Shown here: piece by piece, positions 34,101-44,431 of the stretch
Layout: each line of letters begins with the position of its first letter
Numbering within the stretch: position 1 is the stretch's first letter
NCBI GenBank assembly: GCA_037833965.1
Contig: AP031357.1
Coordinates: 1,942,001 to 2,006,000, forward strand
DNA length: 64,000 nt
DNA from: Marchantia polymorpha subsp. ruderalis
Lineage: Eukaryota > Streptophyta > Marchantiopsida > Marchantiales > Marchantiaceae
Reading direction: 5' to 3'
Translations under genes and position numbers: made by a program
Notes under the pieces: generated by a model
What the model saw: the letters and a program-made list of their open reading frames with translations, nothing else
Databases searched by the model: none
Told to the model about the DNA's origin: nothing

Positions 34101-35763
34101 TGATACGACTCTCCACCCACGAGAGTTTGCTTCCTCCTACTTCAAACTCTCCACACTCCCCTTCTAATTCTCACCACTTCCGTCTCCACACACGCACACC
34201 ACCAGCTCTCCGTTCCCAGGCCGAACTCCCCACTTCGAAGTTCAAGGCCGAGACACACACAGCCCGCCTGAAATGCAACACTCGCAATGATGGGTCGCTG
34301 CCTACTCCCCTTGCGCGACTACATGCACCGTCGTCTTGCCTTCCCCACTTGACTTCACGCCGCCGCCGCTGCCACACCTGCACGTTCTATATTCCTGACC
34401 ACCCGATCACCGCCGGAGGGAATCCTCTTCCGCGCACCGCCGAAGGCATCCACCCGCCGAAGACGCACGACCACACCTTTGCTTATCCATAACAGTCACT
34501 CCCGACACCCATAACTCACAGATCCTAGCTCCGTTTCACAAGTTCGTGAGCTCGTTGGAACGACCAGGTCGAGCTCTTTCCAACGAGACCCTAACTGGGT
34601 CAAACCGTTATGAATTGAGAAAGTTATGCCTGTTTTACCCTTCGCCGAATGCACACCGCCGAAGCCCTGTTACCTGTTATCGCCGAAGGCGCCGGCACGA
34701 TGTTCGCCGGTTTGATGTCTTCCGGTTCGATGTTGTCCTACCCTATCCGCCGCTTTCGACGCTCATAACTCAGTGACGCCTTGTCCGTTTGAAGAGTTCT
34801 TGGTCTCGTTGGAACGAGCGTCGCGAGCTCTTTCCAACAGGACCCTAATCAAATCAAACCGTTAACAAATGAAAAAGATATTCCGAGTTTACTGTTTCGC
34901 CGATGGCCCTTGCACGATGTTCACCGGCTTAGAGTTTGCCGACCCCGAGTTCGCCGAAGGCCTGCTCGCAGTTGTCGCGAAGTCGTCCGAAGCCGGAGAT
35001 GTTCGCAGCCGGAGACGTCCGGAGCCGAAGACGTTCGCAGCCGGAGACGTTCGTAGCCGGACTTGCCTCAACCCTTCCCATCAGTAACTTCCGACACTCA
35101 CAACTCAGTGATTCCTCATCCGTTTGAAGAGTTCTTGGTCTCGTTGGAACGAGCGTCGCGAGCTCTTTCCAACAGAACCCTAATCAAATCAACCCGTTAA
35201 CAAATGAAAAAGATATGCCGAGTTTACTGTTTCGCCGATGGCCCTTGCACGATGTTCACCGGCTCAGAGTTCGCCGACCCCGAGTTCGCCGAAGGCCTGC
35301 TCGCAGTTGTCGCGAAGTCGTCCGAAGCCGGAGATGTTCGCAGCCGGAGACGTCCGGAGCCGAAGACGTTCGCAGCCGGAGACGTTCGTAGCCGGACTTG
35401 CCTCAACCCTTCCCATCAGTAACTTCCGACACTCACAACTCAGTGATTCCTCATCCGTTTGAAGAGTTCTTGGTCTCGTTGGAACGAGCGTTGCGAGCTC
35501 TTTCCAAGGAGACACTAACTGAGTCAAGGAGTCGCACATTGAAAACATTATGAGGGTTTCACTGTTTCGCCGAAGGCCTTTCCCCGAAGGAACTTCACCG
35601 AAGGCTCTTCGCCGGAGACCCTGCCCTGAAAGCCCCGTTCCGGACCTTTGCCTACTAGCTATTACACCAACTCCTAATCTTACCAAAACTTCCAGAAAAC
35701 TCCGAGCATAATTTTGCAAGAGCTTAAATCTAAAACTTTAACTCTCACAAGGTTAAAAAGACA

Positions 35764-35787
35764 TGTGAGCACAGTTTTGTGCTCACA
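35764..35787. repeat. Terminal palindrome of the G1 LTR
   Basis: TGTGAGCACA-AAAC-TGTGCTCACA on the minus strand: 10-bp perfect arms and a 4-nt loop at the U3 end of the LTR. Repeated at 44197-44220, and in G2 at 50476-50499 with loop AAAT. Confidence 0.92.
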
Positions 35788-35821
35788 TCATTGGCGACCA
35801 TCAGGGGAAGATTCTAGAATC

Positions 35822-38800
35822 CTAGCTCTGCAGACTAGACAGCTTCAATCCGGTACTGCTTGCATGTCTACTTCCTGCAGTGCGTGTGGGGAAAACTTCT
35901 CCATTCAACGTTTCCAACTGCACTGAGTTGTTTGGAAATACCTCACGAATCAGATAAGGCCCTAACCATACTGCATCAAACTTTCCTGGGAACTCAAGCT
36001 TCCTACCATCCTGGAGCATCACCATCATACCTGGCCTCAGAGTCCTTTTCTTATGCTTCTTGTCAAAGGTGATCTTTCTCCTCCGTTGAATGGCCTCAAT
36101 ATGTTGAGCACTCATTCTCCTCCTCTCATCAAGCTCTTCTAATGTCGTCAGCCTATTCCTTAATGACTGACTGTTTGTAAGCCGTGACTGCACTGCAACT
36201 CGGAGTGATTCCACCTCAAATTCGATGGGGAGAGTGGCCTCCAATCCATACACTAACGAAAACGGCGTTGCCTGGGTTGTCACCTTGAAAGTTGTCCGAT
36301 AAGCCCACAATGCTGCTGTCAGCTTGGTGTCCCAATCCCTTTTTGAGTCAACCACCGTTTTGCGAAGAAAACTCACCAGAGTCCCATTGACTCGCTCTGT
36401 CTGACCATTGGTTTGTGGATGATATGGAGTAGTTTTTCTGTGATCTATCTCAAACCTATCTGTTAATTCTTGAAACATCTCATTCAAGAAGTGCCTGCCC
36501 CTATCGCTAACTAGAATCTTGGGACATCCAAACCTTGAAATGATGTTTTCGTACATGAATGTGGCAGCATGAGCAGCCGTATTTGTCTTCACTGCCTTCG
36601 CTTCCGCCCACTTTGTCAAGTATTCTGTCGCAACTATGATGTAAGCCATGCCTTTTGACGAATGAGGATGAATCTCACCGATATAATCAATTCCCCATTT
36701 TTCAAAAGGTACAAGTGGCAATGAAACGTGTAGAGGCATCTCCATTCGAAGGTCATTCCTAGCATACCTCTGACAAGCATCACAGCGCTTCACATATTCA
36801 TGAGAGTCCCTAAACAACCTAGGCCAGAAGTATCCCGCTCTAAGTATTTTCTGACCTGTAAGTTGACCAGAGAAATGTCCTCCACAAGCACTGTCGTGGC
36901 AAGCCTCTAAAATTGCGGGAACCTCCACTTCTGACACACATCTTCTCAGAACACCATCAGCTCCCCTTCTAAATAATCTGTGGCCAATCACTGCAAAATG
37001 TCTACTGTTGACTCTCACCTTCCTCCTTTCCTCCTTAGTCCAATCACCTGACAACTGCTGAGTTGTCAAAAACTCTACTATTCCAGCGTACCATTCTGGC
37101 TGAGCTGTTACTACAAAAAGACTATCATCTATCAATCTATCATCTAATGGACTGGTCCCTACATTCTCCGACAGCCTAGATAGATGGTCGGCCTGCAAGT
37201 GCATGCGACCAGGTTTATACTCCACCGTGTAATCAAATTCCTCCAGCAATAAAACCCACCTGGCCAATCTTCCACTAAGCTCCGCCTTGTTCACCAGATA
37301 TTTGATTGCCATATGAGCAACGAAGAAAACCACTGGATTGCAGATCAGATAATGTCTAAACTTCTTGACTGAAAAAACCATGGCCAAGCACTCCCTCTCG
37401 GTAGTAGAATAGTTCCTCTCTGCTGGATTCAACTGCCTACTGGCATAAGCGATTGGCAGGTCCTTTCCCTTCTCCCCCGTGGACTGACACAGCGCACTAC
37501 CCACTGCTACACTACTTGCATCACAGAAAACGTGAAAAGGCATGCTCCAGTCAGGAGGCCTCAACACCGGATAAGTACTCAACCTGGACTTCAACTCTTC
37601 AAAGGCTTCCTGACAGGCATCTGTCCACTCGAACCTATTCTCCTTCCTCAACAATTGAGTAATAGGCACTACAATCTTGGCAAAGTCAGGAATCAACTCT
37701 CTATACCACCCTACATGTCCCAATAACTTGGCTACACCCTTAGCATTCGTGGGAGTTGCCAATCCTTCAATGACTGCAATCTTATCAGGATCCGGTTCTC
37801 TTCCCTTCTCACTCACGACATAACCCAAAAGAACTCCTCTCTGAACACCTAGGAAAGTCTTCTCAGGATTCAGTGCTAGCTGCATTCTTCTACATCTAAT
37901 GAGAGCTTGTCTAACACACTGCAGATGCTCACCAGCACTTGACTGAGTGCTAAAATTGTCCACAAAAACTGTCATAGACTTGTATAACAGATCCGTGAAA
38001 ACATACATCACCAACCTTTGGAATGTGGCTGGTGCATTGCACAGTCCGAAAGGCATAACAACCCATACAAAAGTTCCCCACGGAGTTGTGAAGGCCGTCT
38101 TGTGAACATCCTGTACAGCTATGGAAATCTGATTGTAGCCAGCATATCCATCCATGAACGTGTACCTCGCATGACCCCCAACTTCCTCCAAAAGCAGAGT
38201 GATAAAAGGTAAAGGAAAGTGATCCTTCTCAGTACAGGCATTCAGCTTCCTATAATCCACACACACTCTAAGTTTCCCATTCTTCTTCTTGACCAAAACC
38301 ATAGGAGAAACCCAATCCGTGATCTCTACAGGCTTAATGAATCCAGCTTTGAGTAATCTCTCCAATTCTGCTCGAACTAACAACTGTAACTGTGGGTTCA
38401 TCCTTCTCTCCTTCTGTCTAATAGGCTTAGCTCCAGGGACCAGCGAAATCCGATGCTCCACCATTTCGCGAGGCACTCCCCTCAACTCATCATACGACCA
38501 AGCAAAGGTGTCACTGAATTCGTCCACCAACTCACCATACTTCTGTATCTCATCCTCTCCTAGCTTGGAACCCATCTTCATTTGCTTCAGCTCTCCTCCT
38601 CTAATGGACACCTCCACATATTTCCAGTCTTCTTCCGCCACATGAGTTTGTTCCTCCGAGCTTTGATACCAATCTGGAGGGACCTGAGGATAGTCCCTGA
38701 CGTCTTGGCCCACCAGAATTCCGGTTGATGTAGTCTTGAAATGCAAGGGTTCCTCCAACTTCGCATTTTTCACAGTAGTCTCCTCCTCTTGAGTTCCATC

Positions 38801-41800
38801 AACATGCACCGAATCCACCTCAGTAATATCCAACTCGTCCAACCATGGAGTGAGACCTCCATGTATCCACTCTTCCTCCATAAGAACCTCACATGGTTCT
38901 AGCAACAGATACTCTTCTCGCTGTGAACTGATCACCTCCTTCTCGAAAATTTTGTGATGAGAAATCATCATGGCGTCACAACCTGACTCAGGATAATCTC
39001 TCAACCACTGAGCAAACTCTCCATCCTCGCTTCTGCTGTAAAAACTAGGACCCAAGCTACCTGATCCTACATCTAATCTATTTTTTCTGTCATTCAAATG
39101 AACCACTCCCACTAAAGTGTCATCACACTTGGCCTCGTTTTTCTCTTCTTCCTTCCCTGAAGATAACTCAAGATCCTCTCTCACCCTTCCACCTAATGAC
39201 CCTATTGACACCTTGACTCTGTTATCCTGAGGACCATATGTGATTGATGGCTTCAGTCCTCCCCAATCCACAATTGCATTAGCCATTCTCAACCAAGGTC
39301 TGCCCAATAGAATAGGGAAAGTGTCCCTGTTCGAATGCATCTTAATCACATGAAATGTGACAATGTACTCCTCACCACCAGTGGACAGCCGGCAATCTTT
39401 AATCATCCCCACTGGTACAGCTGAAGTCTGATTGGCCATATTGATAATGAAAGGTGAGGGGCCTGTCAGATTCAAACCTAACCTTCTCATGGTGTGTTCG
39501 GGTAGGATGTTCAAACCACTACCCCCATCAACTAATACATTGGGAATCACCTTGTCTACCACTATCACCTCTATCTCTACAGGTTTGACATCTTGACTTC
39601 CTTTTTGCAAATGAACTCTAGCAGCGACTCTAGTCTTCGTCTTTCTACTCCTTCTATGCACTGGAATGCCCTCCTTTAAGGTCTTACGAGCAATGGGAGA
39701 TATTTCCAGCAGCTGACCAAAAGTAATGTCCGCCTTCAGCGAACTCAGATCTGACCACAAATTGTACTTCTCCGACTCTCTCCTTCTCTGACATCTCATG
39801 TCCTCCCACTCTTTCATGGGAATCCCCGGTCCTTCCCACTCTCTTGGTTCATTGCTTTCTGAATCTTGCGTGACAGGTGGCACTTCTGCATCATGCAGAA
39901 TCTCATTTCTTTTCTCCTGTGCCCTTGTAGTCCTCCTTGCTCTCCTCGCCACTCTCTCAAGATCAGAGAGATGAGGAGGCTCCTCAGATGAAGTCTCCCC
40001 TTGCTCATCTTCATTTTTCTCAGTTTGCATCTTGCGATGCACAGCTCTGGTGGTGACAGCAAGGGCCGGAGCTTCATGCATAATCACATCATCCGAATTT
40101 TTCAACTTATAAGTAATCAGGTTAGTATGTGGAGGCCACTGATTCTGCCCTTGTTCGACTATCCCCTTACCAAGATCAGAACTACTACGTTGGACATCTC
40201 CATTATCGTTTGCAAACCTAGCATCTTGAGAGTTTGAAGAACATGGATCTGCAAAAGAAACCTGTTTTCTGTTGTCATTACGAGGTTCATCTCGTGGTTC
40301 ACTCTGGATAGGAATATATCTGTTCACTGTCTGCAGTCCAACAGGTGGATTGAATGTCTGTTTGCTGTTTTCATGATCATAATACAAGTTAGGAGGTCTA
40401 AGATTGTTAGAATGCTCATTCTGCGGTCTTGCACCCCTCATATTTTCTCTCGCCTGGTAAGGACTAACAGTAGGCTGAGGCATCCTAATAACTTTATCTG
40501 GCTGCCGACATTGGTCAGAGGGATGATTACCTCCACAATTACTACACCCATTAACCCCAACCTCAGACCAACATTGACCTGGATAGTGCCACCTACCACA
40601 AAATGCATGTAATTCTTTTCTCTCCATGTTCTGACCATCCTGACCCCTAGGAGGTCCTCTGTTCCCGTTTTGACCTTGGTAATTTGGTCCTTGGCCCCTT
40701 TGGTATTGCACAGGTGGGCCACCGCTCATTCTATTGTCACGGTTTGGCACCACCCTACAAAATTGCCTGGTATGTCCAGATTGACCACACTGGACACACC
40801 ACATGCTTGATGAATGTCTACCTGACTCGACTGGAGGAGGAGGCCCTGGCTGTTGACTCCTGATCATCAAGGCCATCTGATCTGTAATATTTTGCATTTG
40901 CTTCATCATGGTCTCTTGAAAGCCCACTTGGCTAGCATTTAATCTTTTCTCTACATCTGCCAGGTTAGGATCTACAGTAGGGGCTGGCAATGCTAAAATA
41001 GGTGCTGGCTCTCTGGTATGCGAAATTGACTCAATGAGAGAATAGGGAGCTTGACCCCTATGCCTACCTGAGTCTCCTTCCATTGCTCTTGGACGAATTG
41101 GGATGAACTGAGGAATGGATTCATCCTCCTTCCTCCACAATCTATCATAGTCCTTGTCAATATTCTCTATCTCCCTGGCAGCCATCTTGGCCTCAGCAAG
41201 AGTTTGAGGGCTTCTCTCCAGCACCCCTCGGATGGTCCCAGATTTGAAAAAGCCTTGGATAAAAAATTGTCTCAGCGTGTCGTCATTGAGCATTGTACCC
41301 ACAAAACGCGCACAAACCAGATCAAATCTTCTAATGTAAGCTGAGATTTCCTCTTCCCTTCCCTGTTTTAACGATGCCAAAGCTCTCAATGCAGAACCTT
41401 GCCCCACCTCAGGCCTAAACTCATTCAAGAACTCCCTTTGCATCTGATCCCATCCCCCAAAATGACCTTCAGAATGATCCCTATACCACTCATACGCCTC
41501 ACCTTCCAGGGTAGTAGGAAACCAGACCAAAAAATACCCTGGATCTGTAATCAGAGAGCTGGCTAGCCTCTCAACATATCTTTCCATGTGCCTTGAAGGA
41601 TCCTCATCCTTCGTCCCATAGAACTTAGGCAGATTGGGTGGTATGACCACAGCTGCCAAGTTCTGTGGAACCTGAATAGGCAGGCCCCTTGGCCTCACGA
41701 GTGGGTCGATGGGAGGACTAGGAGGAGGTCCTGCTCTCCCTCCATCGTCAGCCATGCTGGCAGATTCCTCAACCGACTTCTCACTATCAGGTTCTACAAT

Positions 41801-41965
41801 CTCTAAACCTTCTAACAAAGACTCACCAACAGGGTCTACGTTAAGAAATATCTCAAGTTTAATTTCTTCCTCGATTTCCTTATTCTCAGGTTTCTTCCTA
41901 CTGCGAACAGGTTTCTCCAGTCCTAACTCCAGGTTTGGTTTGTGCGATCTAGTCCTATTCTGCAT
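35822..41965 (-). CDS. G1 gag-pol polyprotein, 2047 aa, uninterrupted
   Basis: Single frame from the ATG at 41965, 14 nt after the primer site. Domains in order (approximate residues): gag capsid 110-270 (FYGTKDEDPSRHMERY, AYEWYRDH); two CCHC knuckles, 389-402 (CVQCGQSGHTRQFC) and 474-486; aspartic protease about 811 (VDGGSG); reverse transcriptase with CVDYRKLN near 1235 and the catalytic box near 1333; RNase H near 1479 (FHVFCDASS); integrase with HHCC finger 1690-1730 and core acids near 1759 (WGIDYIGEI), 1820 (VSDRGRHFLN) and 1853 (TNGQTERVN). It ends with the GPYLI-type C-terminal domain and no chromodomain. Oddity: the RT box reads VFVDNF, the second catalytic Asp replaced by Asn (codon AAT, about 37960). 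The ORF is intact but RT activity is doubtful. Confidence 0.95.
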   Translation of the reverse strand: MQNRTRSHKPNLELGLEKPVRSRKKPENKEIEEEIKLEIFLNVDPVGESLLEGLEIVEPDSEKSVEESASMADDGGRAGPPPSPPIDPLVRPRGLPIQVPQNLAAVVIPPNLPKFYGTKDEDPSRHMERYVERLASSLITDPGYFLVWFPTTLEGEAYEWYRDHSEGHFGGWDQMQREFLNEFRPEVGQGSALRALASLKQGREEEISAYIRRFDLVCARFVGTMLNDDTLRQFFIQGFFKSGTIRGVLERSPQTLAEAKMAAREIENIDKDYDRLWRKEDESIPQFIPIRPRAMEGDSGRHRGQAPYSLIESISHTREPAPILALPAPTVDPNLADVEKRLNASQVGFQETMMKQMQNITDQMALMIRSQQPGPPPPVESGRHSSSMWCVQCGQSGHTRQFCRVVPNRDNRMSGGPPVQYQRGQGPNYQGQNGNRGPPRGQDGQNMERKELHAFCGRWHYPGQCWSEVGVNGCSNCGGNHPSDQCRQPDKVIRMPQPTVSPYQARENMRGARPQNEHSNNLRPPNLYYDHENSKQTFNPPVGLQTVNRYIPIQSEPRDEPRNDNRKQVSFADPCSSNSQDARFANDNGDVQRSSSDLGKGIVEQGQNQWPPHTNLITYKLKNSDDVIMHEAPALAVTTRAVHRKMQTEKNEDEQGETSSEEPPHLSDLERVARRARRTTRAQEKRNEILHDAEVPPVTQDSESNEPREWEGPGIPMKEWEDMRCQRRRESEKYNLWSDLSSLKADITFGQLLEISPIARKTLKEGIPVHRRSRKTKTRVAARVHLQKGSQDVKPVEIEVIVVDKVIPNVLVDGGSGLNILPEHTMRRLGLNLTGPSPFIINMANQTSAVPVGMIKDCRLSTGGEEYIVTFHVIKMHSNRDTFPILLGRPWLRMANAIVDWGGLKPSITYGPQDNRVKVSIGSLGGRVREDLELSSGKEEEKNEAKCDDTLVGVVHLNDRKNRLDVGSGSLGPSFYSRSEDGEFAQWLRDYPESGCDAMMISHHKIFEKEVISSQREEYLLLEPCEVLMEEEWIHGGLTPWLDELDITEVDSVHVDGTQEEETTVKNAKLEEPLHFKTTSTGILVGQDVRDYPQVPPDWYQSSEEQTHVAEEDWKYVEVSIRGGELKQMKMGSKLGEDEIQKYGELVDEFSDTFAWSYDELRGVPREMVEHRISLVPGAKPIRQKERRMNPQLQLLVRAELERLLKAGFIKPVEITDWVSPMVLVKKKNGKLRVCVDYRKLNACTEKDHFPLPFITLLLEEVGGHARYTFMDGYAGYNQISIAVQDVHKTAFTTPWGTFVWVVMPFGLCNAPATFQRLVMYVFTDLLYKSMTVFVDNFSTQSSAGEHLQCVRQALIRCRRMQLALNPEKTFLGVQRGVLLGYVVSEKGREPDPDKIAVIEGLATPTNAKGVAKLLGHVGWYRELIPDFAKIVVPITQLLRKENRFEWTDACQEAFEELKSRLSTYPVLRPPDWSMPFHVFCDASSVAVGSALCQSTGEKGKDLPIAYASRQLNPAERNYSTTERECLAMVFSVKKFRHYLICNPVVFFVAHMAIKYLVNKAELSGRLARWVLLLEEFDYTVEYKPGRMHLQADHLSRLSENVGTSPLDDRLIDDSLFVVTAQPEWYAGIVEFLTTQQLSGDWTKEERRKVRVNSRHFAVIGHRLFRRGADGVLRRCVSEVEVPAILEACHDSACGGHFSGQLTGQKILRAGYFWPRLFRDSHEYVKRCDACQRYARNDLRMEMPLHVSLPLVPFEKWGIDYIGEIHPHSSKGMAYIIVATEYLTKWAEAKAVKTNTAAHAATFMYENIISRFGCPKILVSDRGRHFLNEMFQELTDRFEIDHRKTTPYHPQTNGQTERVNGTLVSFLRKTVVDSKRDWDTKLTAALWAYRTTFKVTTQATPFSLVYGLEATLPIEFEVESLRVAVQSRLTNSQSLRNRLTTLEELDERRRMSAQHIEAIQRRRKITFDKKHKKRTLRPGMMVMLQDGRKLEFPGKFDAVWLGPYLIREVFPNNSVQLETLNGEVFPTRTAGSRHASSTGLKLSSLQS

Positions 41966-41979
41966 TTACAAGATCAAGC

Positions 41980-41996
41980 TCCCGGCAGACGCACCA
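41980..41996 (-). promoter_or_regulatory. Primer binding site of G1
   Basis: Minus strand TGGTGCGTCTGCCGGGA, 5 nt after the 5' LTR. It starts with the TGG expected from a tRNA CCA end; I cannot assign the tRNA with confidence. The same site follows the G2 LTR at 52252. Confidence 0.7.
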
Positions 41997-42001
41997 TTTT
42001 A

Positions 42002-44220
42002 TGTGAGCCAAACCTTCCCACCCTTCAGCGTTTGTAGTCCGGGTGGGGGTTCGAACTCCCATAATCTAACTTCTCTGATCGCAAGCCATGTGCTCAAAGT
42101 GTATCCAAGACAACAAGATCATAAACACTTGCTCGTTCACAGACAATTTATCCAGAACGGAAAATGATAACTTGCAGTCTGCTATCTCCACAAGGGCAGC
42201 AGACAAACTCTTTGTTACATAAAGATCTAACTCAACTCTGGGTGACTTTTTCAACACCACAGCCGCTGTGGTCTATCCTAGATCCCAGTCCCACTCTCAA
42301 TTCCTACTCAGACCTCAGTGTCGATTTCTCAGCTTCCACCTTCAGACCCCACCAGATTCCTCTCTCAGATTCAACTTTGCCTTTTCAGTGTCAAATTCAG
42401 ATTCCGACTGTCAGATCTCAGTCTCAGATTTCACTTCACTCTCAGCTCCCATTCTCAGATCTTCCACTCTGATCTCAGATCCCACTCACAGATGTTACAC
42501 TTCAATCTCAGATCCCACTCAAATTTCACTCTCTGATACGACTCTCCACCCACGAGAGTTTGCTTCCTCCTACTTCAAACTCTCCACACTCCCCTTCTAA
42601 TTCTCACCACTTCCGTCTCCACACACGCACACCACCAGCTCTCCGTTCCCAGGCCGAACTCCCCACTTCGAAGTTCAAGGCCGAGACACACACAGCCCGC
42701 CTGAAATGCAACACTCGCAATGATGGGTCGCTGCCTACTCCCCTTGCGCGACTACATGCACCGTCGTCTTGCCTTCCCCACTTGACTTCACGCCGCCGCC
42801 GCTGCCACACCTGCACGTTCTATATTCCTGACCACCCGATCACCGCCGGAGGGAATCCTCTTCCGCGCACCGCCGAAGGCATCCACCCGCCGAAGACGCA
42901 CGACCACACCTTTGCTTATCCATAACAGTCACTCCCGACACCCATAACTCACAGATCCTAGCTCCGTTTCACAAGTTCGTGAGCTCGTTGGAACGACCAG
43001 GTCGAGCTCTTTCCAACGAGACCCTAACTGGGTCAAACCGTTATGAATTGAGAAAGTTATGCCTGTTTTACCCTTCGCCGAATGCACACCGCCGAAGCCC
43101 TGTTACCTGTTATCGCCGAAGGCGCCGGCACAATGTTCGCCGGTTTGATGTCTTCCGGTTCGATGTTGTCCTACCCTATCCGCCGCTTTCGACGCTCATA
43201 ACTCAGTGACGCCTTGTCCGTTTGAAGAGTTCTTGGTCTCGTTGGAACGAGCGTCGCGAGCTCTTTCCAACAGGACCCTAATCAAATCAAACCGTTAACA
43301 AATGAAAAAGATATTCCGAGTTTACTGTTTCGCCGATGGCCCTTGCACGATGTTCACCGGCTTAGAGTTTGCCGACCCCGAGTTCGCCGAAGGCCTGCTC
43401 GCAGTTGTCGCGAAGTCGTCCGAAGCCGGAGATGTTCGCAGCCGGAGACGTCCGGAGCCGAAGACGTTCGCAGCCGGAGACGTTCGTAGCCGGACTTGCC
43501 TCAACCCTTCCCATCAGTAACTTCCGACACTCACAACTCAGTGATTCCTCATCCGTTTGAAGAGTTCTTGGTCTCGTTGGAACGAGCGTCGCGAGCTCTT
43601 TCCAACAGGACCCTAATCAAATCAACCCGTTAACAAATGAAAAAGATATGCCGAGTTTACTGTTTCGCCGATGGCCCTTGCACGATGTTCACCGGCTCAG
43701 AGTTCGCCGACCCCGAGTTCGCCGAAGGCCTGCTCGCAGTTGTCGCGAAGTCGTCCGAAGCCGGAGATGTTCGCAGCCGGAGACGTCCGGAGCCGAAGAC
43801 GTTCGCAGCCGGAGACGTTCGTAGCCGGACTTGCCTCAACCCTTCCCATCAGTAACTTCCGACACTCACAACTCAGTGATTCCTCATCCGTTTGAAGAGT
43901 TCTTGGTCTCGTTGGAACGAGCGTTGCGAGCTCTTTCCAAGGAGACACTAACTGAGTCAAGGAGTCGCACATTGAAAACATTATGAGGGTTTCACTGTTT
44001 CGCCGAAGGCCTTTCCCCGAAGGAACTTCACCGAAGGCTCTTCGCCGGAGACCCTGCCCTGAAAGCCCCGTTCCGGACCTTTGCCTACTAGCTATTACAC
44101 CAACTCCTAATCTTACCAAAACTTCCAGAAAACTCCGAGCATAATTTTGCAAGAGCTTAAATCTAAAACTTTAACTCTCACAAGGTTAAAAAGACATGTG
44201 AGCACAGTTTTGTGCTCACA
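42002..44220 (-). repeat. 5' LTR of G1
   Basis: 2219 bp, nearly identical to 33569-35787 at an offset of 8433. The four hairpin modules are at about 42930-43065, 43185-43315, 43520-43655 and 43865-43995; the 335-bp tandem units at 43302 and 43637. Confidence 0.95.
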
Positions 44221-44225
44221 CTCCG

Positions 44226-44431
44226 AGCATCCTCCGAGTCGAGATCCTCCTCCAAGTCGAGCCTCCGAGTCGAGCACTGCAGTATTTCTGGGAGTGACAG
44301 TCGCCTGAGAATTCAAACTCTACAAAAGTCTGTTAAACGTGACACTTTTTACTCTGTGTGTTGCCTCTGACCCTGTGGGTTCGATCTTTTTACCACCATA
44401 CTGCAGTTTTAGCCTTTGGTGGATTATTACA
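44226..44431 (+). mobile_element. Solo LTR S3, U5 end
   Basis: Last 206 bp of S3 after G1: CTCCGAG repeats, the GTTCGATC stretch and the end ATTATTACA at 44431. The S3 TSD GGGAC follows (44432-44436). Confidence 0.9.

Larger units (their letters stand above)
33569..35787 (-). repeat. 3' LTR of G1
   Basis: 2219 bp, plus strand TGTGAGCC to GCTCACA. It contains a pyrimidine-rich stretch (33838-34100), four hairpin modules (about 34495-34630, 34750-34880, 35090-35220, 35430-35560) and a 335-bp tandem duplication (34869-35203 and 35204-35538). The U3 end is a perfect palindrome (35764-35787). No clear purine tract precedes it on the coding strand. Confidence 0.93.
33569..44220 (-). mobile_element. 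G1, full-length young Ty3/gypsy element (10,652 bp)
   Basis: Bounded by the TSD CTCCG (33564-33568, 44221-44225) with two 2219-bp LTRs at an offset of 8433 bp. I found two differences between the LTRs (34699 G / 43132 A; 35176 A / 43609 G), so insertion was recent. The element runs on the minus strand: 5' LTR 44220-42002, primer site 41996-41980, a single polyprotein 41965-35822, 3' LTR 35787-33569. It is inserted in the U5 of S3. Confidence 0.95.
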
